Source: Podarcis raffonei (Eukaryota > Chordata > Lepidosauria > Squamata > Lacertidae). From it: 64,000 bases of DNA. The notes beneath the pieces were generated by a model. That model worked only from the letters and a program-made list of their open reading frames with translations. It did not search any database and was not told the DNA's origin. Every line of letters starts with the position of its first letter. The first letter of the stretch is position 1. This document shows, piece by piece, positions 44,301 to 53,738 of the stretch. Made by a program: the position numbers and the translations under genes. The stretch lies in the NCBI RefSeq assembly GCF_027172205.1, contig NC_070602.1, positions 21,174,501-21,238,500 on the forward strand, read 5' to 3'.

Positions 44301-46181
44301 ATGAGGAAGTTGGCTCTTCAGCTATAGAAATTTGACATTCCTGAGTCAGCAGGCTCCAAGTAAAAATCCATTGTATGGAGGTCAGTTCTTCATAACCACC
44401 ATTTCTCCCCCAGTTATGGTCCACCTTGATGCTAAAGTGCAGCCTCCCCCAACCTGGTGCCTTCCAGATTGGACTGCCCATCATGAGCTAACTAAAGTTG
44501 ATGGCAATTTCAGTCTCACACATCTGGATGGCACTAGGTTAGGAAAGGCCCCTATAGAAGACGAATAACAGAAGCAGGAGGTGAGCAAAGAAACCACCCT
44601 GCTATTGATACACCAGCATACAAATCCACTATTTGTCCCTGTTTAATTGTACATACCAATGTTATATGCACTTCTGGAGGTAATCTAAACAAAATTATGC
44701 ACTCATAATTTAATGTTTGGATTTTGCTGTCCATGTGTTAATCAGAGAAATGGACCTGTACCTTCCAAAAATTTCCATTTCTGGATCCTTTGATGTCCAA
44801 GACACTTTGCAGAGAATGGGTGTGACTGATGTCTTTAGCGACAAGAATGCTGACCTGTCTGGAATTACCGGTGAACCCGATCTGAAAGTTTCCAAAGTAA
44901 GTATGTGAGGGGGTCTGCTCCTGAATATTGCTGTCTTATACAAGCACTTTAGAAAGGCATTTCATGAGACATGATCTGGTTGTGGGCATTATTATTGCGA
45001 CTATTATTATTTGTGCCCTTTCACTTGGCATGTGCATTAGGATGAACGCCAAGGTGGAGGTCGCTTGTCAAATTCATATACCCAAGGTGTTCAGAGCGAA
45101 GGGGGATGACTGTTTCCAATCTTTGTCTCCACCGCCTCAGGCAATGCATGTAAACATGCCCAGGAATAAGGAAAGCTTTCATCCCTTCTGCATTAGGTAG
45201 CTTCCATGCCCAGACTATACTTTGTTTTGGTTCATGTGGATTCCTTATTCTGCAGGTCTTCAGAATCATTATATTTTTTAAAAATAAATATACCCTTTCT
45301 TCCATACGTTTGTGTCTTGAGTCATCTTGTGGGTGTGATGGCAATGCATTTTTCTTAATCTATGTTGGCAAGACATTTGGATACTACGTACAATTCAAAT
45401 CACCACACCTTAAACAGAACACTGTAGACTAGGAAATAGTTCAGAAACGGCCATCTAAAACAATTATAGGGTAAAGCAACGGCCTATAGAATTGTAGAAC
45501 TGTAGAGTTGTAGAATTGTAGAGTTGGAAGGGACCATCAGGATCATCTAGTCCAACCAACTGCAATGCAGCTGTCGCATGCGGGTGTCGAACCTGCAAGC
45601 TTGGCATTATCAGCACCAGGCTCTAACCAACTGAGCCATAGGAGAGCTTACAATGTAGAAGTAGGGACAATGAAAGTAAATAAATAAGAGGTGACATGAT
45701 AGTTCAGAAAAGGGCATCTAAAAGGATTGTGGGGTAGAGGAACTCCCTGTTTATTTGCAGGGGCAGGGAGAGTGGAGGCAAATAAGGGGCATCATAGAGG
45801 TGGAGAAGGGGGAAAGAGGCAAGATCTTACCATTCATAATCCTAGAACCCAGAGTCACCTAGAATTTTTGGATATTTACATGGAAGACAGAGGTAGTTAC
45901 CCATTCAGCACACATGTTATGGAAGGCTTTCCTCCATCACATATGAAGACAAGTAATATGTCACTATTTCCCTCCAGGCCATTCACAAGGCTGTCGTGGA
46001 CATTCATGAGGGTGGCACTGAAGCCGCCGGAGTCACAGTTTTAGAGTTTTCACCACAGTTTGAACGTCTTGATCCTAATCCTATCTTTATGATCAACAGA
46101 CCCTACCTGTTTCTAATTATGGAAAAGAAAACACACAGTGCCCTCTTCTTAGGGAAAATTGTGAACCCAACTGAAAAATGA
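41396..46181 (+). CDS. SERPINA1-like: Serpin C: alpha-1-antitrypsin-like clade A serpin, 431 aa, Gln at P1
   Basis: This is a secreted protease inhibitor. Coding exons are 41396-42065, 42970-43240, 44746-44896 and 45978-46181 (670, 271, 151, 204 nt), all GT/AG and in frame. The fourth-listed family exon is one codon longer than in B ([13 protein letters not shown]). The signal peptide is 1-18 ([18 protein letters not shown]), then HHVPGQPK. Family marks are [17 protein letters not shown], Trp226, [14 protein letters not shown] and [11 protein letters not shown]. Sequons are NLT, NLS and NTT. The RCL hinge is GTEAAGVTV. Counting from the P17 Glu, P1 is Gln391 and P1' Phe392 (SPQ-FERL), which is unusual, and an Arg lies three residues further on (394), so the true scissile bond could be shifted. 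It is intact and probably functional. C' at 53739 is a recent copy. Confidence 0.95.
43440..43580. repeat. MITE-like palindromic repeat in intron 3 of serpin C
   Basis: gttggactacaactcccatcagacccagtcagcac...gaggatgggagttgtaatcc is an inverted repeat of the family listed at 2495-2625. The copy in C' is at 55805-55890. Confidence 0.6.
43709..44022 (-). mobile_element. tRNA-derived squamate SINE, present only in the serpin C copy
   Basis: aagggacccctgatcattaggtccagtcg...ggattcgaaccgccgaccttctgattggcaagtcctaggc is the antisense SINE of the 14170 family with a clipped head. At the matching place the C' copy (56040-56150) has instead a different short repeat. Confidence 0.85.
45488..45648 (-). mobile_element. 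tRNA-Ile-derived SINE with CR1-like tail (copy 1)
   Basis: The reverse complement starts tggctcagttggttagagc and has an Ile-like anticodon arm (tgctgataatgcca, loop ctGATaa). It then has gcaggttcgacacc (B box), followed by ttggactagatgatcctgatggtccc and tctacaattctac, a CR1-type end. It lies in intron 4 of serpin C. The copy in C' is at 57548-57708. Confidence 0.75.
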
Positions 46182-46326
46182 GTACGTGATCAGATCGAAA
46201 TTTCCCATTGCAATTTCCCCTGATCTTTAAAACATGGATTTCCTCACTTTGTACTAGCCTAACCCCAGTAGTGTTATCCAATTTGCTGTGAAATTAAATA
46301 AGGCAATGAGCACAAATCACTGCTGG

Positions 46327-46332
46327 AATAAA
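46327..46332 (+). promoter_or_regulatory. Polyadenylation signal of serpin C
   Basis: AATAAA in gctggaataaaatgatttg, 146 nt after the stop codon. The context is shared with B and C'. Confidence 0.85.
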
Positions 46333-46399
46333 ATGATTTGAAAATATTGTAATCTTGTAGACTATATTTCTTACACCATTTGTTGCCTACAGCATGTTT

Positions 46400-47640
46400 C
46401 TGGCTATGGAAAGCTCCACAGAACCAGGCATGACTCTCAGGGTCCCTATAATTTCTGCAGGATCAAGTAACGAGGAGCGAGATGACACCAGTTATCCTTT
46501 TAGAAACAAAAGCCTGACACTTTGAATCTTCTTTCAAAACTGGCACCCACCATCACGCCTCAGGGCTGCAGGCTAGTTTGGGCGGGAGAAAGCCAGGTCA
46601 TGTGGTAAACACAGCTCTGTCTTCCACCAGATGGGAAACACCAGAGAAAGGGTTGAAGGAGAGTAGCTGGCGAGGCTGCCATCACCACTGCCATTCAAGT
46701 TTCCACCAATGGAGGCAGCTAACATGCTCTGCATAATGGATGCAATTGTAGCCAACCCTGGATGCAGAATGTTGGGTTGGGGGAGCAAGAGAAAAAAAGG
46801 AGTAAGCCCAATGGATCTGTTTGAAATGATTCAGCCAGAATCAAGGTTATTTTTTTGCTGAAACAGGAGCCTGAAACATTTCGGCGCTAGGGAAATTCCT
46901 CAACTGGGGACAGGAAGAACGATTTGCCTGTCTCCGTTGCCTTCACCTTTTAAACAGCTCTCTCCCTAAACAACAGCAAATCGATAGGGCAGATAATGTG
47001 TAACTCCAACAAGTGCTTGGGGTGGAGATAATGGTGATGTCTTCTTTATAGAAAACCGCTTTTAGAAATGTTAAGGCAAGGAAATGTTAATGGCTTTCCC
47101 CCATCCATGAAACAGATGGCCTTTTCCATTCCACAGACCTCAAACAATAGGGCAAAATGGGAGGGGACATTTCAGCTCGCCCTTCATGGTGGTTAAGACT
47201 GGATTTCTGAAGCAAATGACTGTCAGAACTATCAGAACCAAAGCAACATTCTGTGGCCTAAACTTTTGTCAGGCCTAATATTACACCTTCAAGAGCAGGG
47301 TAAGAAAAAAAGCCTTTGTCTGCGTTCCCAGCCATCAAAATCTTGCTGCTTCCTTCCTTGTTTCTGCTGGCCTTGTGAAGCCAGAGAAAACACACAGCCT
47401 AAAGAATAGAAGCATGTCATACAAGTTTCACTGGACATGGCATTCTACATTTTGCAACTGTTTCAGAGGTGGGTGGGAAATACCTTATTGTTACAAATGT
47501 TGGATGCCACCCCCAAACTCTGCCAAGCTGTGGCAAGATTCCAGGGTTTTCCAGGAGCTCACCCAGAGTATGTATTCCTATGAGTATCAAGACGCGGCAC
47601 AGACTGCCGTTCCTTTAGAAATATGGTTCAACTACACCTA
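46400..47640. other. 3' flank of serpin C, no gene seen
   Basis: 46400-47079 is shared with 58550-59202. 46955-47290 is also homologous to the 3' flank attached to psi-1 (35500-35760 plus 36190-36235). 47515-47640 resembles 10300-10445. No conserved frame. Confidence 0.5.
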
Positions 47641-47647
47641 CATATAG

Positions 47648-47995
47648 GGACGAGGGGTGGCGCTGTGGGTTAAACCACAGAGCCTAGGACTTGCCGATCA
47701 GAAGGTCAGCGGTTTGAATCCCTGCGACAGGATGAGCTCCCATTGCTCAGTCCCTGCTCCTGCCAACCTAGCAGTTCGAAAGCACTTCCAAGTGCAAGTA
47801 GATAAATAGGTACCGCTCCAGCGGGAAGGTAAACGGTGTTTCGTGCGCTGCTCTGGTTCGCCAGAAGCGGCTTAGTCATGCTGGCCACATGACCCGGAAA
47901 CTATACGCCCGGCTCCCTCGGCCAATAAAGAGAGATGAGCGCCGCAACCTCAGAGTCGGTCACTACCGGTTAATGGTCAGGGGTCCCTTTACCTT
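47648..47995 (+). mobile_element. tRNA-derived squamate SINE with perfect 15-bp target-site duplication
   Basis: The head gacgaggggtggcgctgtgg, B box ggtttgaatccc and tail gggtcccttta...cctt are complete. It is flanked by tacacctacatatag at 47633-47647 and 47996-48010. The perfect duplication indicates a comparatively recent insertion. Confidence 0.95.
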
Positions 47996-48010
47996 TACAC
48001 CTACATATAG

Positions 48011-48380
48011 AGGGAGTACAGATCTTACAGCATGGTCATCTCAAGAGGGGCTTGTTCCCCACAGTAGTGCAGCACTGGAGTCCAAGGCATCTCTCCCAGC
48101 TGGCCTTCAGCCAACCAGCCAAGGTCATTCTCGCCTTTTCTCAGCTTTCCCAAGCCTCCTGTCAAAGGACCCAAACTCTTCCTGTGACATCACACCATTA
48201 CCTTGACAACATTCGAAGCAGCCTGTTTCTGTTCACACCTCAGGGAAGGGGCAAAGGATAGTTCTCTTGCCCTGCCAATGGCCCTCAATGACCTTGTATT
48301 GCTTCTTAATGGCCCTAGCTTGGCCACGTCATTTTGCATAGGCCAGGCCAGGAATTCCTCTGCAGCCCTTCATATCCCAA
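48011..48380. other. Gene-free segment, unassigned
   Basis: No gene and no element that I recognise. It ends where the inverted-repeat arm begins. Confidence 0.3.
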
Positions 48381-48585
48381 ATAATCAACATTTATTTTTG
48401 TCTGCTATTTGTTAAAAGACTGCTATTTGTCTGCTATTTGCTAAAAGACTCGATGGCCAGGGATGGTGGGAGTTGTCGTCCAACAACATAGAGGAACACA
48501 GATTCACCTTCCCTGGCTCAAAGCGTTTTATTCTGCCCTTACCTCATGGCCTCTTTGCGCAAAAAAAAAAGTATGATGAAGAAGA

Positions 48586-48856
48586 AGAGTTTGGATTTGA
48601 TATCCCGCTTTATCACTACCCGAAGGAGTCTCAAAGTGGCTAGCATTCTCCTTTCCTCTCCTCCCCCACAACAAACACTCTGTGAGGTGAGTGGGGCTGA
48701 GAGACTTCAGAGAAGTGTGACTAGCCCAAGGTCACCCAGCAGCTGCATGTGGAGGAGCAGAGAAGCGAACCCGGTTCACCAGATTACGAGTCCACCACTC
48801 TTAACCACCACTCCACACTGTCCACCACTCTTAACCACTATGCCACACTGGCTCAC
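48586..48856 (-). mobile_element. MIR-like (CORE) SINE in the left arm
   Basis: gtttggatttgatatcccgc...caaggtcacccagcagctgcatgtgg...cttaaccactatgccacactgg is antisense to the element at 63388-63635. The last 30 bp (ccaccactcttaaccac) are duplicated in this copy. Confidence 0.85.
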
Positions 48857-49540
48857 ACGTCATATTGTTTATGCTCCTTGCAACGTATCCAGTCTTAGTC
48901 TAGGCACTACTTTAGATTAATACACACTGGAAAACACTGACTTATGTTCTTGGCTATGCTTCTCCCATAGCCACAGTCTCGGATTCAATCCGAAATCAAG
49001 CATGGCACTCTCTGTCTGGCTTCCCAGCCTTCAGCTTTTCAGTTTCTAGCTTACATCGCTCCACTCTGGCCTTTGTCCTTCTACCAGTCAGCTGAGGGAA
49101 AATGGGGGGCTCACCCATTTTCCCTCTGTCTCAAAGCCACTCCCTTTGTTTCCTTAATGGCCCGTTACCTCACCAGGAAGCTCCTTGTAGATTTTAACAC
49201 TTCTTGGATCCAGGAATCAGAAGTATATTTATATATAGCCTACCTGCCCCAACCAAAAAAAAACCTCATAACAAATGGCTGAAGATGAAGACTTTAACCG
49301 AGAAGGAGATATATAAGCAGAATTTTTAATAGGCATCAAGACTGGCTTAAAATGATGCACAAGTGACATATGAACAGGTAAAGCCTCTCCGCCCCCCACC
49401 CAGTTTTTACAGATCTAAAACTTTTGTGATCAATCAACAGAGACAGAAATGTAACTTAAATTGATAGAAAGCTGAATTTGAAAAATCCGTTTAAACAAAT
49501 GGCGGGTGGCAGAGTTAAATTAAAATATAAGATATCTTTT

Positions 49541-50234
49541 TTAAAAAAACTTTTATTACATTTTCAAAATTTACAAAGAAAAATAAAAAGAATAAATTGA
49601 TCCTAAATTACATATTCTGAGATAAGAAAAAAATTGTACAAAATACATAGTAGAAATGTATAAAGATCTCAGATAAATAGGACAATGAAAAGAAAATAGC
49701 ACAAAAAATTAATAAAAAATAAAAACTCAACAAAACAAAATCAAAACAAAACAGAAAATTATTTATCAAAAACAACATTATTTAAGGAGTACAAACCTTA
49801 ACTTAAATATTCTATACACAAAATTCTAAAAAGAAATTACCTTCATACTGGTTTGAGTCCCTTATAAATTTCTTGACTTCCCTCTATCTCTTTGCAGTTT
49901 CAACTCAACTATTGCATTTAAATTATCTGTATTTAATTGTTTGTCCGGACACTATGAAAAAAATTCCTTTTCTGTGAAATTAATCTAAACACAGCCAAGT
50001 GTTGTTATTGGAACCATATTTTATTAGGTAATTTTTAAAGCAATCCCATTCTTTTTTAACCTTTTCTCCTGAGTTGTTTCATATTAACTCAATATTTTAT
50101 TTTATTTTATATTTTGGAGAGTTCCAAGTACTCGCACAACTTTAACTGCCATTTGTCTTTTGTTGATGTTGACTAGTTTTTCCAATATTTTGCTGCTTTC
50201 CAAGACTCTGGCTGCTGTTATCGCATAAAGAAAC
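49541..50234 (-). mobile_element. L1 LINE 3' end in the left arm, cut by the duplication junction
   Basis: The antisense sequence is the L1 C-terminal coding and 3' UTR sequence seen at 61820-62715 (ggaaagcagcaaaatattgg, gtcaacatcaacaaaagacaaatggcag). It stops abruptly at 50234, where the inverted psi-1 flank begins. Confidence 0.85.
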
Positions 50235-50825
50235 TGCTGTCTGGAGCTGAGGGATGCTGGGATCCAATAGCATCAGGAAGGTTTCCCCATACTGATATCT
50301 TAGGCAAATGTGACATGAAGGCTGGCAACATCAACCTCACCAAGTGAGATTCCCTAGTGGGCAACTGCAGTGCCTGGAGACTTTTAGCTTACCGTCCTCT
50401 TAAGTTGTAATATTAGTACAGATGAAAGTTTAGGCCACAAAATATTGCTTTGGTGTGGTACGCTGATTTGACATCATCTGATAGGAAGTGCCTATAGAGG
50501 GTGGTGAATACAACACAAGATATTATGGGCTGTCCCGTGAATCCGCTGGATGAAATAGCGGAAGAATGTTGCATCAGGAGAGTGAGGAAAATTCTCAGGG
50601 ATGATTCACACCCTGGCCGGCACTTTCTTGATCTCCTGCCCTCAGGCAGAAGATACAGAAGCATGATTAGTCACACCAACAGTGTAAAGAACAGCTTCTA
50701 TCGTGGGCTGTTAGGCTGCTGAATGAAAAGATAACAACAGGGCAACTGACTTTTGGGTTTGGTGGGTATGCATCAGTAAACAAGGGGAACTAAGACTAAG
50801 AGAGCAGAGTGGGGGGGTGCTTGTG

Positions 50826-51316
50826 TACATCACCTTGCCAACAAACGTCTGTATAGTTAAAGCTATGGTTTTCCCAGTAGTGATGTATGGAAGTGAGAGC
50901 TGGGCCATCAAGAAGGCTGATTGTCGAAGAATTGATGCTTTTGAATTATGGTGCTGGAGGAGACTCTTGAGAGTCCCATGGACTGCAAGAAGATCAAACC
51001 TCTCCATTCTTAAGGAAATCAGCCCTGAGTGCTCACTGGAAGGACAGATCCTGAAGCTGAGACTCCAATACTTTGGCCACCTCATGAGAAGAGAAGACTC
51101 CCTGGAAAAGACCCTGATGTTGGGAAAGATGGAGGGCACAAGGAGAAGGGGACGACAAAGGACGAGATGGTTGGATAGTGTTCTCGAAGCTACCAGCATG
51201 AGTTTGACTAAACTGCAGGAGGCAGAGGAAGACAGAAGTGCCTGGCGTGCTCTGGTCCATGGGGTCACGAAGAGCCGGACACGACTAAATGACTAAACAG
51301 CAACAACAACAACAAG
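50826..51316 (+). mobile_element. Bov-B (RTE) LINE 3' fragment
   Basis: The open frame reads KAMVFPVVMYGSESWAIKKA, RIDAFELWCWRRLLRVPWTA, LQYFGHLMRREDSLEKTLML and WRALVHGVTKSRTRLND. This is the C-terminal part of the Bov-B reverse transcriptase as known from ruminants and squamates, ending in (caa)n. It is absent from the parent block at about 35815, so it inserted after the inverted duplication. The final 160 codons are open, but the element is severely 5'-truncated and cannot be autonomous. Confidence 0.95.
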
Positions 51317-51642
51317 TTGTACAAGTGACAATAAAGTATTTCAATTTCAATTATATGAGTTATGGCAGTCATTTGCTTCAAAAATCCAGTCTTCTACCAT
51401 GAAGGGCTAGCTGAAATGCCCCCTCCCATTTTGACATACTATTTCTGGTCTGTGCCCTTTGGAAAGGAAATAATCTGTTTTCTGGATGGAGGGAAGCTTC
51501 ATTGGTGCTATATCTTCCTTGCCTTAATGTTTCATAAAGCCACCATTATTTCCACCCCAATGATTTGCTGGAGTTACGCATTGTCTGCCCTATCATTTTC
51601 CTGTTGTTTAGGGAGAGAGCTATTTCACAAGTTAATGCAATA

Positions 51643-51833
51643 GCATATCTCCATGACCCTCAGAGTCCTTATGATGTCCTGGGACATGGTGACAGTGAAC
51701 TTGGAGAACACTCAGTAGTAAGGAGAGGTAGATTAAGGCCTTCAATGGGATCAGTAACTATTTTTCCAAAAAGAAAATAGCCTGCAGACAGTAAGGCAAT
51801 TATTTTTAATCAAATTATCCTGTTCAACTCTGT
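51643..51833 (-). pseudogene. Inverted second copy of the psi-1 exon stub
   Basis: The reverse complement of gttcactgtcaccatgtccc...ggccttaatctacctctcc is visible. It matches 35289-35476, with the lost start codon shared, which shows that the stub was already dead when copied. The promoter was not copied. Confidence 0.85.
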
Positions 51834-51977
51834 CACATCTTTGCATCTGGAAGACAGCATACCTCTCAGGACATCCTGTTACCTCTGCACACTGGGACAG
51901 CTTGTGGGCTTCCCATAAGTATCTGGTTGGCCACTGTGAGTCAATGAGCCATTGAACTGATCCAGCAGGCAGCAGAC

Positions 51978-51978
<1 letters not shown>

Positions 51979-52026
<48 letters not shown>

Positions 52027-52205
52027 CCCACCCATCTGGCTGGGTTTCCTCAGCCACTCTGGGTGGCTTACAGAATATATAAAACATAATAAAGCATCAA
52101 ACATTAAAAACTTCCTGATACAGGGCTGCCTTCAGATGTCTTCTAAAAGTTATGTAGTTCTTAATCTCCTTGACATCTGAAGGGAGGGCATTCTCATGTT
52201 CTTAT
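51979..52205 (-). mobile_element. L2 LINE 3' tail with AAT microsatellite (copy in block 2)
   Basis: Same element as 39651-39888, with about seven substitutions over the 160 bp following the microsatellite. Confidence 0.8.
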
Positions 52206-52461
52206 GTTTTTGAAAAATTATCTAAAAAGAGGTAACTTTCTAAAAGAGGGTATGGGACCCTTGATCAGCCAGAGGGTGACATTGGCTGCTATGCAAGCTT
52301 CTGAGGGCTACCTTCCAGTAATGGGAAAGAGCACGGGCAGAAGCAGTGCTTTTTTGGGGGGGGGGCTACTCAAGGGCACGCTGTACTGTCACAATTTTTG
52401 TCAAATGTTAAAAGTGTGGCACCTACTATAAGAACTTTATGGTAAGTACCGGCACCTTTTT

Positions 52462-52465
<4 letters not shown>

Positions 52466-52508
<43 letters not shown>
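52466..52508. repeat. (TA)n microsatellite, expanded relative to copy 1
   Basis: About 43 bp of TA here against about 11 bp (tatatatataa) at the same site in copy 1 (40151-40161). It marks the left edge of the high-identity tract. Confidence 0.95.
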
Positions 52509-52510
<2 letters not shown>

Positions 52511-53009
52511 CACTGAGCAAAAGTGAATAGACAGACAAATGTAAATTTTACCTTTGTACAGTAGGCTAGTTTCTACATCCCGCTCTGACCTCCACTTAGA
52601 TAAACAGGATGCATTATCAGAGTTCATGGACACATTCTAGCCAAGCAAAAACACTCAAGAAAACAGGCAGTGAGAGGGAAGAATACAGCCTATGGGGAGA
52701 GAAGTATGGAGAGCAGCATGGAGAGAGTTTGGGGGCCCAGACAGAGAGGCCTGAGGATCCCCATACCCTGACCTGAAACCAAAAGAGATGAGGAAATGTA
52801 GCTATTTCCATCTGTGAAAACTTGAGAGAGTATGAGGGGAGACTCATGGCCACATGATGGCTTGGTGCCATCAGGTTTGTAGGCCATTCAAAGGACCCCT
52901 TATCTTGGCTGCTGATACCATTGTGCAAAGTTTAGAGACCACTTGAAAATCCATTGCTCCACATTGTGCTCTCTGTACCCTTTGATAATCCATGTTTGTT
53001 CTGCTTAAT

Positions 53010-53100
53010 GGTTAATGCTGAAGACTAAGTATTATATAAGTCTGGTGCATAACTAACAAAGGAGTCGCATAGACCAATATAGTGTGGTTTGGAGAATTCT
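53010..53100 (+). promoter_or_regulatory. Promoter and non-coding exon 1 of serpin C'
   Basis: GGTTAATGCTGAA (53010-53022), TATATAAG (53033-53040) and donor ttct|gtaagtatgat (exon end 53100) are identical to serpin C. The acceptor is tgtttatag (exon start 53703). Confidence 0.75.
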
Positions 53101-53387
53101 GTAAGTATGATATGCATTTTTCTTTTTCTGTTTATCTTTTATTGAATTCTATGTATGGGAACAGGACAGTACAAGAGTCTTCATCCATTTTCTCTCTTCC
53201 CCCACCTTCCGTGAAAAAGAAAAGTCAGCTCCTTCGCACAAGACTCCAAAAGAAAATCAAATAGTTTTTACTTGGCGGAAGATGATTTGATAATGATGCA
53301 AACATATATTTTAAATGAAAACATTAAATGCATTATGATCATTCTGGAATGCATGTTAGGAAACAGAAACATAAAGATGTTTTATAT

Positions 53388-53547
53388 GAATAAGACATTT
53401 CAAAAGTTAGATATGTTGTTTTGGTAGGACAATGACATTTTAATCAAATGTTATTTCCATTTTTCTTTTAAAAAATGGAAATAACATTTTATTAAAATGT
53501 CATTGTCCTATCAAAACAACATATCTAACTTTTGAAATGTCTTATTC
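53388..53547. repeat. 77-nt-arm palindrome in intron 1 of serpin C'
   Basis: Arms 53388-53464 and 53471-53547, identical to those of serpin C including both arm mismatches. Confidence 0.95.
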
Positions 53548-53738
53548 TGTTCACATGCTCCATGGATGAAATAAGTTGTGAGAATTACTAGCACAACCCA
53601 CTTTTTCATGTCCAGTGGGTTGAATTGTTGAACAAATTCCTGTTCTTTAAACAGAGTTGAAAAGAATAATTTGATTAAAAATGGCTCTTTTACTGTTTAT
53701 AGGATATTTTCATTGCCGAAGAATACTTACCAATCCTA

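Larger units (their letters stand above)
39486..47079. repeat. Segmental duplication, copy 1 (contains serpin C)
   Basis: About 7.6 kb, repeated in direct orientation at 51828-59202, 12.3 kb away. Homology begins at ctctgtcacat...catctggaaga and ends at cgcttttagaaatgttaaggcaa. Identity is uneven: nearly perfect between about 40.15 and 42.18 kb and several percent lower on both sides. Confidence 0.95.
48381..50234. repeat. Left arm of a large inverted repeat (partner 61820-64000)
   Basis: From aatcaacat...gtctgctatttgttaaaagactgc to the L1 piece ending gcataaagaaac this arm is the reverse complement of the window's right end. It contains a MIR-like SINE (48586-48856), unassigned sequence (48857-49540) and an L1 3' end (49541-50234). 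Relative to the partner it lacks the serpin promoter/exon 1 segment (63640-63790) and the MITE (62105-62344). Confidence 0.92.
50235..51833. repeat. Inverted copy of 35289-36413, with a Bov-B insertion
   Basis: It reads as the reverse complement of the psi-1 3' region: MITE-like piece, serpin 3' flank, LINE fragment (50413-50810 and 51317-51345) and psi-1 exon stub. At 51828-51833 it meets duplication copy 2, and ctctgt is shared by both parents of the junction. Confidence 0.93.

Noticed and set aside
45600-45648. Possible tRNA-Ile gene on the minus strand (also 57660-57708)
   Set aside because: Only a tRNA-like head followed by a CR1-type tail, and the acceptor stem does not close. It is a SINE.
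50817-51296. 159-codon open frame as a candidate gene
   Set aside because: It is the C-terminus of the Bov-B reverse transcriptase in a recently inserted, 5'-truncated copy.
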